Assembly: GCF_028281305.1 (NCBI RefSeq) | Contig: NZ_JANQKD010000053.1 | Coordinates: 1-64,000, forward strand | Reading direction: 5' to 3' | DNA length: 64,000 nucleotides | Source of the DNA: Pelagibius sp. | Lineage (GTDB): Bacteria; Pseudomonadota; Alphaproteobacteria; Kiloniellales; Kiloniellaceae | In this document: positions 24,355 to 32,917 of the stretch, one piece after another | How positions within the stretch are numbered: the stretch's first letter is position 1 | Layout of the letters: every line of letters starts with the position of its first letter | Made by a program: the position numbers and the translations under genes | The notes under the pieces: generated by a model | Databases searched by the model: none | Seen by the model: only the letters and a program-made list of their open reading frames with translations | What the model was told of the DNA's origin: nothing

Positions 24355-25309
24355 TCGGCGCTTCCAGCACCGTCGTCCCGCTGGCGGCGTCGCGCCGTCC
24401 CATGGCGGCTACGGCAAGCTGCGCGGCGAAGGCGGCTTCCGGCTTGATGCGCCCGTCTTCGACAAGACGTTCGATGATCTCGTCCGCGCCCTTCAGTTTG
24501 GTATCGAACAGCCCGGCCGGGCGCAGCGCCTGATCGAGGCCGAGCCGCCCTTCGGCCTGCAGGTCAAGGGGCCCCCAGAGCGCCGAGAGGCTTTCGAAGC
24601 GCCAGAGGCCGCCGGCATCGCGCCACTGCGGCAGAGACTCCGCCGGCTTTCCGCGGGGAATGCCGCCGACCACCGTGGAGCGGAAGGACAGCCGCTCCAG
24701 GGAATCGCCGAGGGGACCGCCTTCGCCCTCAGGCAGGCTCACGGAGACCGCCTCTCCCATGAGGTTCAACGCGTCGGGGTCGCCGGCCTGCGACGGCCGC
24801 AGCGGGCCCAGGCGGGCCGTCAGCCGGTCCACCGTCAGCGGCTTCAGGTCCGGCCCATTCACCCGCAGGGCGCCGAGATCGACGGAGGCGCTGTCGACCT
24901 GGCCGTCAAGGGCCAGCACCACCTGCCCGCGGGCCTCCCCCGTTGCGACATCGGCGGCCCGTTCCTCCTGCCCCTCGGCCAGGCGAAGCTGGTGCGTGCC
25001 GGGGAACGCGAGATCGATGGTGAAGGGATCCCAGAGCTTCGCCTCCCCCCGGATCGGCGGCCCCTGCCAGCTCAACCCCTGTGGACTGACCGCCTTGGGC
25101 TGGTTGAAGGTGACCGTCAGGGCGAAGGGAAAGCCGCCCATATGGGGGCCGTCGTAGTCGATCTCATAGCCGCGTTCGATCTGCTCGGCACGCCAGCGCG
25201 CGATGCCTTCGGCCAGGGCCTGCGAAGCCCAGTACCAGTAGGCCGATACCGCCAGCGCAAAGACCACGAGGGCGACCGTGCCGAGGCTGACGAGGCGGGT
25301 GCGACGCAT
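24287..25309 (-). CDS. DUF2125 family protein, membrane-anchored periplasmic
   Basis: 340 residues. A single N-terminal transmembrane/signal helix (about 5-25, LVSLGTVALVVFALAVSAYW) is followed by a large beta-rich domain (YDGPHMGGFPFALTVTFNQP is characteristic of DUF2125 in alphaproteobacteria). Probably periplasmic; no function is established. ATG 25309 is taken, since GGAG lies 9-10 nt upstream, rather than a start eight codons earlier. It converges on tyrC with a 68-bp coding overlap. Confidence 0.85.
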   Translation of the reverse strand: MRRTRLVSLGTVALVVFALAVSAYWYWASQALAEGIARWRAEQIERGYEIDYDGPHMGGFPFALTVTFNQPKAVSPQGLSWQGPPIRGEAKLWDPFTIDLAFPGTHQLRLAEGQEERAADVATGEARGQVVLALDGQVDSASVDLGALRVNGPDLKPLTVDRLTARLGPLRPSQAGDPDALNLMGEAVSVSLPEGEGGPLGDSLERLSFRSTVVGGIPRGKPAESLPQWRDAGGLWRFESLSALWGPLDLQAEGRLGLDQALRPAGLFDTKLKGADEIIERLVEDGRIKPEAAFAAQLAVAAMGRRDAASGTTVLEAPITLRDGLLFLGPVPLFPIAPVL

Positions 25310-25500
25310 GCGCGCGGTGGCTCCTTTCCGCAAGGGGTCGGGCTGCGGGCTTCGCAGATCGGCGCATCATAGCCGCGCCGGCCCTCTTGTTGCGGATCAA
25401 ATTGCCGCTGTCCATTCCAGGGGTAGGCTGGAGCAGGCTTGAGGGGGCGGCTGCGATTTGTTGGTATAGCAGCCGCTGCGCAGATGTATCGGAACACAAA

Positions 25501-26178
25501 ATGACGGAAAGCCGGTGGCCGGAGTTCGACGACCCCGACAACCTCACGCCCGAGGAACTGGCCGCCCGCCGTCTCGACCTCCCGGATGGTCAGGATTTCT
25601 GGGTTTTCGGCTACGGCTCGCTCATGTGGCACCCCGGCTTTCCCCACGTCGAGGTGCGCATCGCCCGCCTGAACGGCTTCCACCGTAGCTTCTGCGTCTT
25701 CTCCCACCGCTACCGCGGTACGCCACAGGTCCCGGGGCTGGTGCTGGGGCTTGACCGCGGCGGGTCCTGCCGCGGGCTGGTGTTCCGGGTCCCCGCCGGC
25801 GAGGGCGAGGAGGTGCTGGACTACCTCTACGCGCGGGAGATGATCACCGGCGTCTATCATCCGTCCTGGCGGGCCGCCAAGACCGATCAGGGCAGCGTCT
25901 CGGCGATTACCTTCGTCGTCGACCGCGCCCACCGCCAGTACGCCGGCGGGCTCAGCCACGACGATATGGTGGGTCTCATCCTGCAAGGCCACGGCGCCCG
26001 CGGGCCCTGCATGGAGTATCTCGAGAACACCGTGCACCACCTTCAGGCCCTGGGCCTGCGCGACCGCGCCCTCGAGCGCCTGCTGAAGGAAGCCAAGGCA
26101 AGGCGCGCCGCCTCCGGTTCTTCCGACTCCGGTTCTTCCGACTCCGGGGCGGCCGATCGGGGGCTCGTCACATCTTAG
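25501..26178 (+). CDS. gamma-glutamylcyclotransferase (ChaC-type)
   Basis: A 225-residue ChaC-like enzyme that cleaves glutathione to 5-oxoproline and Cys-Gly. The substrate loop FGYGSLMWHPGF is near residue 36. The catalytic Glu lies in LYAREMITGVYHP (about 118), and ENTVHHLQALGLRD near the C-terminus is also typical. The tail contains the direct repeat SGSSDSGSSDSG, encoded by duplicated 15-bp units. It lies 98 bp upstream of the YHS protein, on the same strand. A link to copper or thiol stress handled by the next operon is conceivable but is inference. Confidence 0.92.
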   Translation: MTESRWPEFDDPDNLTPEELAARRLDLPDGQDFWVFGYGSLMWHPGFPHVEVRIARLNGFHRSFCVFSHRYRGTPQVPGLVLGLDRGGSCRGLVFRVPAGEGEEVLDYLYAREMITGVYHPSWRAAKTDQGSVSAITFVVDRAHRQYAGGLSHDDMVGLILQGHGARGPCMEYLENTVHHLQALGLRDRALERLLKEAKARRAASGSSDSGSSDSGAADRGLVTS

Positions 26179-26276
26179 TGTAGTGTCGTGAATTGATCGC
26201 AGGGGCTGTTGGTCAATATTTCTAGGCCATCAGGCACCCGCCTGTCCCTTCAACAGGAGATGCGAGGTTCTCCCCC

Positions 26277-26819
26277 ATGATGCGCAAGCTATTACTGGCA
26301 TCGGCCCTGTCGGTGATGACCGTTGGCGCGGCCCAGGCCGGCGAGCAGTACGTTGACGAAACCGGCTACGCGATCAGCGGCTATGACGCGGTGGCCTATT
26401 TCGACCTGAAGCAGAACCCCGTCGGCTCCCAGCAGCCCCAGGCGGTGCGCGGCAAGGCCGGCATCACCGCCGAGTACAATGGCGCCACCTGGGCTTTCGC
26501 GAACGAGGCAAACCGCGACAAGTTCGTTGCCGATCCGGCGAAGTACGCGCCCCAGTACGACGGTCACTGCGCCTATGGTCTGGCCCAGGGCGGCAAGGTC
26601 CCCGCCAATCCCAACCTCTGGCGCATTGTGGACGGTAAGCTCTATTTGAACATCACGCCGACGGTGGTCGGGTTCTGGGAGGGCGATATTCCCGGTAACC
26701 TCGAGAAGGCCGACGGCATCTGGTCGAAGAAGGAACCCCTTCCCGCTTCAACCAAGAGCTGGAAGGCCATCAATGACAATGACGGAACCTACGAGGGTCC
26801 GGCCCCCATTGAAGGATAG
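26277..26819 (+). CDS. secreted YHS-domain protein
   Basis: 180 residues with a clear signal peptide (about 1-21, cleavage after AQA). A YHS-like domain follows: GYAISGYDAVAYFDLKQNP, TWAFANEANRDKFVADPAKY and a Cys in GHCAYGLAQGG. YHS domains in periplasmic or secreted proteins are often tied to copper handling. It contains a single cysteine after the signal. It precedes the bufferin precursor gene by 110 bp on the same strand, with AGGAGA ahead of its own start, and may be part of the same copper response. Confidence 0.85.
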   Translation: MMRKLLLASALSVMTVGAAQAGEQYVDETGYAISGYDAVAYFDLKQNPVGSQQPQAVRGKAGITAEYNGATWAFANEANRDKFVADPAKYAPQYDGHCAYGLAQGGKVPANPNLWRIVDGKLYLNITPTVVGFWEGDIPGNLEKADGIWSKKEPLPASTKSWKAINDNDGTYEGPAPIEG

Positions 26820-26929
26820 CCTTCGGCTTACACCGGACCGCGTTTCGGATCTGTTGTAAGCTCTGCCAGCGGGGCTTCCGCAGATCGGGGATCGGATGAG
26901 GAACATTCATCAAGAGGAGACATCAGTCT

Positions 26930-27259
26930 ATGGCTGAAAAAGGGAAAGTTGTATCAGCGGCGATGATCGCCGGTGCTGTGGCTCTGGCGGTTTCGGCAAC
27001 CGCGCAGGTGACGCCGGCCAGCGCCCAGGCAAAGGAAAAGTGCTATGGGATCTCTCTGGCCGGTCAGAACGACTGCGCTGCGGGCCCCGGCACGACCTGC
27101 GCCGGCACCTCGACCGTGGACTATCAGGGCAATGCCTGGACCTTGGTTCCGGCCGGGGACTGCCTGAAGTACGGCGTCGAGGAAACGACGGCGGACTTCG
27201 AGCTTCCGGGTGACCGCAAGGGCTCGCTGGAGGCTATTGACCGCGACCTGCCGGCCTGA
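26930..27259 (+). CDS. bufA: bufferin precursor peptide BufA (DUF2282)
   Basis: A 109-residue ribosomally made, modified peptide precursor of the DUF2282 family. A signal peptide of about 33 residues ends near ASAQA. The core has four cysteines: [18 protein letters not shown] and AGDCLKYG. In characterised bufferins the two central cysteines are converted by the MNIO enzyme and the peptide binds copper in the periplasm. The core here, with [16 protein letters not shown], fits that family closely. AGAGGAG lies upstream. It is followed by two hairpins, then the modification genes. Confidence 0.93.
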   Translation: MAEKGKVVSAAMIAGAVALAVSATAQVTPASAQAKEKCYGISLAGQNDCAAGPGTTCAGTSTVDYQGNAWTLVPAGDCLKYGVEETTADFELPGDRKGSLEAIDRDLPA

Positions 27260-27273
27260 CGCCGGCCTCAAGG

Positions 27274-27302
27274 ACCGCCGGCCCGTCCTTGGACGGGGCG
27301 GT
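27274..27302 (+). promoter_or_regulatory. hairpin 1 downstream of the bufferin precursor
   Basis: CCCGTCC-TT-GGACGGG forms a perfect 7-bp stem with a 2-nt loop, extended by ACCGC/GCGGT across a 3-nt bulge. It is 15 bp past the bufA stop. It could protect the transcript's 3' end or slow RNA polymerase. Confidence 0.6.
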
Positions 27303-27313
27303 TTGAAGGGGAG

Positions 27314-27370
27314 CGCCGGTCCGGGCAAAGCAGCAGCGATGACCGGACCGGCGTTCGCCTCTTTTCTCTC
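27314..27370 (+). terminator. hairpin 2 with T-rich tail, attenuator-like, between bufA and bufB
   Basis: A perfect 11-bp stem, CGCCGGTCCGG (27314-27324) with CCGGACCGGCG (27343-27353), has an 18-nt loop and is followed by the pyrimidine run TTCGCCTCTTTTCTCTC. Its position between precursor and enzyme genes fits partial termination that keeps precursor mRNA in excess. Confidence 0.6.
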
Positions 27371-27412
27371 AACCTTGAACCTGTTTAATCCTGACAGATG
27401 CTGTGACTGGTG

Positions 27413-28312
27413 ATGGCGCGTTCTTCGACAATTCCAGCCCGCGCGGGTGTCGGCCTGAAGGCCCAGCACTACGAGGCTGTTCTGGACGGCCGGCCGGACC
27501 TGGGCTGGTTCGAGGTCCATGCCGAGAACTACATGGGCGCCGGCGGGCCGCCGCATCACTACCTGACGCGCATCCGCCGCGACTACCCGCTTTCGCTGCA
27601 CGGCGTCGGGCTGTCCATCGGCGGGGCGGCGCCCCTCGACGAAGCGCATCTGGCACGCTTCAAGGATCTGGCCGAGCGCTATGAGCCTGGCCTGGTGAGC
27701 GAACACCTCGCCTGGTCGACGCACAACGACATCTACTTCAACGATCTGCTGCCGCTGCCCTACACCAATGAGACGGTGGTGCGGGTGAGCGACCACCTGG
27801 AACGCATGCAGGATGTGGTGGGTCACCGCGTTCTGCTGGAAAACCCCTCCACCTACGTCACCTTCAGGGAAAGCACCATGAGCGAGATCGATTTCCTGAA
27901 GGCGGTGGTGAAACTCAGCGGCTGCGGCCTGCTGCTGGACGTGAACAACGTCATGGTCTCCGCCACCAACCAGGGTACGGCCCCCGAGGCCTACATCGAC
28001 TCCTTTCCTCTGGAGCATGTCGGCGAAATCCACCTCGGCGGGCACGCCCGCGAAGACGACGACCAGGGCAACACGCTGCTGATCGATGCCCACGACCGGG
28101 CGGTGGATGACGCTGTCTGGCGGCTTTACGACCGCAGCCTTGCCCGCGGCGGTGCCAAGCCCACCCTCATCGAATGGGATAACGACCTGCCTGACTGGGA
28201 GACTCTTTATTCCGAGGCCCGGGCCGCCGAGCAGCTGCTCGAGGTCCGCAAGATCTCCGGCCGCGTGCCGCCGCTGGCGAAGCGCCGCAGAGCCCATGTC
28301 GCCGCAGGCTGA
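27413..28312 (+). CDS. bufB: MNIO-family peptide-modifying enzyme BufB (DUF692)
   Basis: A 299-residue multinuclear non-heme iron oxidase of the DUF692 family, with a TIM-barrel fold. Iron-binding and catalytic segments are all visible: SLHGVGLSIGG, VSEHLAWS, VLLENPSTYV, GLLLDVNNVMVSA, GEIHLGGH and LIEWDND. It is expected to oxidise cysteines of the BufA precursor, with BufC delivering the substrate. GARAGVGLKAQHYEAVL-type N-terminal sequence is typical. The ATG at 27413 is preceded by an in-frame GTG. The 3' end overlaps bufC by 17 bp. Confidence 0.94.
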   Translation: MARSSTIPARAGVGLKAQHYEAVLDGRPDLGWFEVHAENYMGAGGPPHHYLTRIRRDYPLSLHGVGLSIGGAAPLDEAHLARFKDLAERYEPGLVSEHLAWSTHNDIYFNDLLPLPYTNETVVRVSDHLERMQDVVGHRVLLENPSTYVTFRESTMSEIDFLKAVVKLSGCGLLLDVNNVMVSATNQGTAPEAYIDSFPLEHVGEIHLGGHAREDDDQGNTLLIDAHDRAVDDAVWRLYDRSLARGGAKPTLIEWDNDLPDWETLYSEARAAEQLLEVRKISGRVPPLAKRRRAHVAAG

Positions 28313-29099
28313 CTCGCTGGCTGCGCTGCAGCAGGCGTTTTCCGCCGCGCTGCGCGACGCTGCGCAGCCGGTGCCGGCGCCAATTGCGGTGGGTGCCGAG
28401 GGGCCCGCCGCCCGCGGCTTCGACGTCTACCGCAACAATGTGGCGGTCAGCCTCATCGAAGCGCTCGAGGCCGCCTTTCCGGTGGTCCTTCGGCTGGTCG
28501 GCGCGGACTTCTTCAAGGCGACGGCCAGGGCCTACATCGCCGAGGAACCGCCACGGTCGCCCGTACTGCTGCTGTATGGCCGGGGCTTCGGGGATTTTCT
28601 CGAGACCTTCCCTCCGGCTGCGGGTGTGCCTTATCTGGGGGACATGGCACGGCTGGAGTGGGCGCAACTCTACGCTTACCACGCCAGCGACGCCGCCCCC
28701 CTGGAGATTGACTGCCTCTCGGCGGTGCCGCCGGCCGAGCTCGGCAGCCTGTGCTTCGTGCTCCATCCCTCCCTCCATCTCATCCGCTCGCGCTGGCCGG
28801 TCGTCTCGCTCTGGGCTGCGAGCGGAGGGGCGGCTGATGAGACGGACATCGACATGAAGAGCGGCCAGGAAGCTGCGGTCATTCGCCCGGCCTTGAAGGT
28901 GGAAACCCGCCTGCTCCCGCCAGGCGGCCACGACTTCATCGCCGACCTGATGGAAGGCGCAACCTTGGGCGCGGCTGCCGAACGGGCCGTCGAGCGCGAT
29001 CCGGCGTTCGACCTTGCCGTCCATCTGCAGGGCCTTTTCGAGATCGGCGCCGTGACCGCGCTCCTGCCTTCGGGCCCTGATACCCAGACACTCCAGTAA
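28296..29099 (+). CDS. bufC: BufB partner protein BufC (DUF2063)
   Basis: 267 residues. An N-terminal DUF2063 helical domain occupies about 5-95 (LQQAFSAALRDAAQPVP; FDVYRNNVAVSLIEALEAAF, VVLRLVGADFFKATARAYIA). A C-terminal winged-helix-like RRE domain probably binds the precursor leader. DUF2063 proteins are obligate partners of DUF692 enzymes. The overlap with bufB implies coupled synthesis of the complex. C-terminal FDLAVHLQGLFEIGAVTAL resembles the leader-recognition end. Confidence 0.92.
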   Translation: MSPQADSLAALQQAFSAALRDAAQPVPAPIAVGAEGPAARGFDVYRNNVAVSLIEALEAAFPVVLRLVGADFFKATARAYIAEEPPRSPVLLLYGRGFGDFLETFPPAAGVPYLGDMARLEWAQLYAYHASDAAPLEIDCLSAVPPAELGSLCFVLHPSLHLIRSRWPVVSLWAASGGAADETDIDMKSGQEAAVIRPALKVETRLLPPGGHDFIADLMEGATLGAAAERAVERDPAFDLAVHLQGLFEIGAVTALLPSGPDTQTLQ

Positions 29100-29112
29100 G
29101 GATGAACGAGAG

Positions 29113-29709
29113 ATGATGACCCGATTGACAGCAGTTCATGGCCGGATCTTCGGTGCGGTGGAGGCGAAGCTGGACGGCTGGTTCCTGGGCCTGTCTGCGC
29201 GCCTGGTCTTTGCAGCCGTGCTCGCGGTCTACTATCTGCATTCCGCCGCCACCAAGGTAGGAGAGGGTGTCCTCGGGTTTTTCAGCATCGGCGACAACGC
29301 CTACTTCCAGATCCTGCCCTCGGTGGTGGAGGCCTACGGTTACGATGCCTCCCAGGTGCCCTTCTTTCCCTACGACCTCATTGTCTTCGCCGGCACCTAT
29401 GCGGAGTTCGTCCTTCCGATACTGATCGTGCTGGGGCTCTTCACGCGGCTTGCCGCTCTCGGCATGATCGGCTTTATCGTCGTGCAGTCCTATGTCGATA
29501 TCGCCTTCCACGGCGTCGACGCGGCCACCATCGGCAGTTGGTTCGACCGCCTGCCAAGCGCGGCCATCCTCGACCAACGGGCGCTCTGGGTCTTCCTCTT
29601 GGTTTATCTCGTTGTGCGCGGCGCCGGCGCGCTCTCTCTGGACGCTGTGTTCGGGCGTGTGTTGGCGGGAAGGGGCCCCGCCGCTGCGGGGCAGATGCAC
29701 TTGCAATAG
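29113..29709 (+). CDS. bufD: DoxX-family membrane protein of the bufferin operon
   Basis: A 198-residue inner-membrane protein with four hydrophobic segments typical of DoxX (LSARLVFAAVLAVYYLHSAA; YAEFVLPILIVLGLFTRLAA; ALWVFLLVYLVVRGAGALSL). DoxX proteins close bufferin operons and are thought to help redox or transport of copper or the peptide; the exact role is unproven. It begins 13 bp after bufC. Confidence 0.9.
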   Translation: MMTRLTAVHGRIFGAVEAKLDGWFLGLSARLVFAAVLAVYYLHSAATKVGEGVLGFFSIGDNAYFQILPSVVEAYGYDASQVPFFPYDLIVFAGTYAEFVLPILIVLGLFTRLAALGMIGFIVVQSYVDIAFHGVDAATIGSWFDRLPSAAILDQRALWVFLLVYLVVRGAGALSLDAVFGRVLAGRGPAAAGQMHLQ

Positions 29710-29737
29710 CCGCAGCACCGGTTGGGCCTGGCGCGCC

Positions 29738-30226
29738 CTAAAGCTTCGTCACCAGGTTGATCCACTCATCCTTGTCGCTGCGCCCGAAGGGTGCGACTTT
29801 CGGGATGCGCTTTCCGGTGGGCTGGTAGCCGAAGTTGCGCTGGTACCAGGCGACCACGCGCTCGTCATCGGCGTTGGTGTAGAGTTCCTTGATGCCCTGA
29901 TCGCGCAGATAGTCCTGGCGTGTCTGCTGAAGCGCCGCCCCCACGTTGTGGCCGCGATAGGCTGGGTCGACCGCCAGCAAGGTGGTCTTGGCTGTGGTCG
30001 CATCGAGGATCCGATAGCCGCCGACGCCGATCACGACGCCGTCGAGTTCCGCCACGAAACAGTCGCTGAGAGGGAAGCTGGGCATCTCCGGGCCGCCGAT
30101 GTGATGAAAGTTGGCGCCTTCCAGCACTTCCATCATGCGCGGCCAGTCTTCCTCGACCGGGCGGCGGATCTTGACCTTGGGATCTGCGGCGGGCTTGTCC
30201 AAAGCTTCAGGCTTCCTTGCGGGCAC
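29738..30226 (-). CDS. GNAT-family N-acetyltransferase
   Basis: A 162-residue acetyltransferase. The acetyl-CoA motif is LLAVDPAYRGHNVGAALQQT (about 83-102). The last motif NADDERVVAWYQRNFGYQPT gives the terminal strand pair. The N-terminal arm is VKIRRPVEEDWPRMMEVLEG. The acceptor is unknown. It converges on the DoxX gene and lies 139 bp downstream of nrdJ on the same strand. Confidence 0.9.
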   Translation of the reverse strand: MPARKPEALDKPAADPKVKIRRPVEEDWPRMMEVLEGANFHHIGGPEMPSFPLSDCFVAELDGVVIGVGGYRILDATTAKTTLLAVDPAYRGHNVGAALQQTRQDYLRDQGIKELYTNADDERVVAWYQRNFGYQPTGKRIPKVAPFGRSDKDEWINLVTKL

Positions 30227-30365
30227 CGGATCTTCCCGGTCTCCTCTGACGCGGGAAATCTCAGGAGGTGGAACCTTAGGAGATTGTGAACCAGAAGTCT
30301 TTCCGCATTCTAAACCGGCCGATCACTGCCGACCGTCCCGGCGGTCTCTTAAATGCGCTTAGGCC

Positions 30366-32708
30366 TCAACTGCACTTGGAATAGCCGCAGCTCGTGCAGA
30401 GGTCGCAGCCTTCCTGGCGGATCAGCCCGGCGCTGCCACACTTCGGACACTGGGCGAAGCGCTGCGTTCCTGCGGTGGCGGCGATCTTGACGGCGCCGCC
30501 CTGCGCGCCGAGCTGCGGGCGCTCCTTGGGTTGCAGGAAGCCGATCTCCACCATGTGCTGTTCGATCACACCGCCGATGGCCGCTAGCAGGGAGGGCACA
30601 TAGCGGCCCTCCATCCAGGCGCCACCGCGCGGGTCGAAGACCGCCTTCAGTTCCTCCACGACGAAGGAAACATCGCCGCCGCGCCGGAACACCGCAGAGA
30701 TCATGCGGGTCAGTGCCAGCGTCCAGGCATAGTGCTCCATGTTCTTGGAGTTGATGAAGATCTCGAAAGGCCGCCGCCGCGGTTCCTTGCTGCCCCCGGC
30801 CTTGCCGGGAGACTCCTGCAGAATGTCGTTGAGGGTGATGTAGATGGCGTGGTCGCTTTCTGGCCAGCGCAGCTTGTAGGTGCAGCCGGGCAACATCGCC
30901 GGCCGCGCCAGCGGGTCGGTCATGTAGACGACGTCGCCTTCGGCCGGCGGTGCCGGCGGCGTGGCCGCAAGGCTTGCCTCGCGCAGTTCCGGTTGCCGCT
31001 CTTCGCTTTGCACCGTCAGCACGGCGCCGGTGATCTCGTTGGGCCGGTAGGTCGTGCAGCCCTTGCAGCCGAGATCGTAGGCCTGGGTATAGACGTCCTT
31101 GAAGGCCTCGAAGGAGATGTCGGCGGGCAGGTTGATGGTCTTGGAGACCGAGCTGTCGATGTAGCGCTGCACCGCGGCCTGCATGACCAGATGCGCCGCC
31201 GGTTCTAGGGTCTGGGCATCGACGAAAGCCTCGGTCAGCGGGGCGTCCGGTCCTTTGAGGCGGCGGTAGAGACGATAGGCATGGTCGCTCACTTCCTCCT
31301 CGCGCCGGCTGCCGTCGGGCTGAAGGATGCGCCGGGTGTAGGCGAAGCTGAAGACCGGCTCCAGGCCCGAGGAGATGTTGTCGGCAAGCAGGGAGATGGT
31401 GCCGGTGGGCGCGACCGAGGTGACCAGGGCGTTGCGGATTCCATGCTTTGCGACTCCATCCCGCAGATCCTGGTCCAGTTCGCCGATCGACTCGCCGGCC
31501 AGGTAGGCCTCGCGGTCGAACAGCGGGAAGGGGCCTTTCTCGGCGGCCAGGTCGATGGAGGCCTGATAGGCGGCCTTGCGGAAGGCGGCCATCCAGCGCT
31601 CCGTCGTCGCGACGGCTTCGGAAGAGCCGTAGCGCAGCCCGCAGCAGATGAGTGCGTCGGCGAGCCCGGTGATCCCCAGGCCGATGCGCCGCTTGGCCTG
31701 GGCTTCCTGGCGCTGGGTCTCCAGCGGGAAACGCGAAACGTCGATGGCGTTGTCGAGCATCCGCACCGCCGTCGGCACCAGTGTCTCCAAGGCCGCCATG
31801 TCGAGGGCGGCATCGTCCCCAAAGGGCTGCGTCACCAGGGCTGCGAGATTGATGGAGCCCAGCAGGCAGGCGCCGTAGGGCGGCAGGGGCTGTTCGCCGC
31901 AGGGGTTGGTGGCACAGATGGTCTCGCAGTAGTGCAGATTGTTGCGCCGGTTGATGCGGTCGATGAAGATCACGCCGGGCTCCGCCGCCGCGTAGGTGGC
32001 GCGCATGATGCGCTCCCAGAGATCGCGGGCCTGCACCACGCGGTAGACCGTGCCGTCGAAGGTCAGCGGCCAGGCTTGGTCTTCGCGCACCGCCTGCATG
32101 AAGGCGTCGGTGACCAGCACCGAGAGGTTGAACATCGAGAGGCGGCCCGGCTCCTGCTTGGCCTCGACGAAAGCTTCGATGTCCGGGTGGTTGCAGGCCA
32201 GGGTCGCCATCATGGCGCCGCGGCGCGACCCGGCGCTCATGATGGTGCGGCACATGGCGTCCCAGACGTCCATGAAAGAGAGCGGCCCCGAGGCGTCGGC
32301 GCCGATGCCGTGCACCACGGCGCCGCGCGGCCGCAGGGTGGAGAAGTCGTAGCCGATGCCGCCGCCCTGCTGCATGGTCAGGGCCGCCTCTTTCAGGTGC
32401 TCGAAAATCCCCGCCATGTCGTCGGGGATGACCCCCATGACAAAGCAGTTGAAAAGGGTGACGTTCCGCTCGCTGCCGGCGCCGGCCTGAATGCGTCCGG
32501 CCGGCAGGAAGCGGAAATCGCGCAGAGCGTCTTCGAATCGCGTCTCAATAGAACTTCTGGTTGCCGAATCCGATTCGGCGGCGGCCAGGGCCCCCGCGAT
32601 GCGCCGCCAGCTGTCGCCCAGCGTTTTGTCCACAGGCTCCCCGGAGGGGGCCTTGAGCCGGTATTTCATGTCCCAGATCTCTTGCGACAGGGCCGAGAAT
32701 TCAGACAT
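30366..32708 (-). CDS. nrdJ: adenosylcobalamin-dependent (class II) ribonucleotide reductase NrdJ
   Basis: 780 residues; reduces ribonucleotides to deoxyribonucleotides using a radical formed from coenzyme B12. It has a finger loop with the radical Cys in NPCGEQPLPPYGAC (about 267-280), a redox Cys in NCFVMG (about 87), and GGIGYDFSTLRPRG and MPKG-region equivalents. A C-terminal Cys-rich tail (CPKCGSAGL, CDLCTSCGYSKC) probably binds zinc or shuttles electrons. The start ATG follows GAGAGG. No NrdR box or cobalamin riboswitch could be recognised upstream. It depends on B12 and so links to the adenosyltransferase at 49573. Confidence 0.95.
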   Translation of the reverse strand: MSEFSALSQEIWDMKYRLKAPSGEPVDKTLGDSWRRIAGALAAAESDSATRSSIETRFEDALRDFRFLPAGRIQAGAGSERNVTLFNCFVMGVIPDDMAGIFEHLKEAALTMQQGGGIGYDFSTLRPRGAVVHGIGADASGPLSFMDVWDAMCRTIMSAGSRRGAMMATLACNHPDIEAFVEAKQEPGRLSMFNLSVLVTDAFMQAVREDQAWPLTFDGTVYRVVQARDLWERIMRATYAAAEPGVIFIDRINRRNNLHYCETICATNPCGEQPLPPYGACLLGSINLAALVTQPFGDDAALDMAALETLVPTAVRMLDNAIDVSRFPLETQRQEAQAKRRIGLGITGLADALICCGLRYGSSEAVATTERWMAAFRKAAYQASIDLAAEKGPFPLFDREAYLAGESIGELDQDLRDGVAKHGIRNALVTSVAPTGTISLLADNISSGLEPVFSFAYTRRILQPDGSRREEEVSDHAYRLYRRLKGPDAPLTEAFVDAQTLEPAAHLVMQAAVQRYIDSSVSKTINLPADISFEAFKDVYTQAYDLGCKGCTTYRPNEITGAVLTVQSEERQPELREASLAATPPAPPAEGDVVYMTDPLARPAMLPGCTYKLRWPESDHAIYITLNDILQESPGKAGGSKEPRRRPFEIFINSKNMEHYAWTLALTRMISAVFRRGGDVSFVVEELKAVFDPRGGAWMEGRYVPSLLAAIGGVIEQHMVEIGFLQPKERPQLGAQGGAVKIAATAGTQRFAQCPKCGSAGLIRQEGCDLCTSCGYSKCS

Positions 32709-32917
32709 GGGCGAACCTCTCGCGGGCCCTAAGATCCCGCATTTGTGCGATATTTCGGCGGAAACGCTGTGCTGACGATAGGTCCGCCGAAGAACCCGGT
32801 CAACGGGCTTCGTCAGGCGCTCCGGCTTCCGATTCGCCGCCTGCGCCGGGCTTGGCAAGCGGAGAATCAGCCAAAACGGCCGGCGCCCCGGGAGCTGTCC
32901 ACAGCTTTGCGCACAAG

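Noticed and set aside
31281-32732. A 483-codon open frame antisense to nrdJ
   Set aside because: Shadow of the reductase; no motif, composition biased toward Gly/Arg/Asp/Gln.
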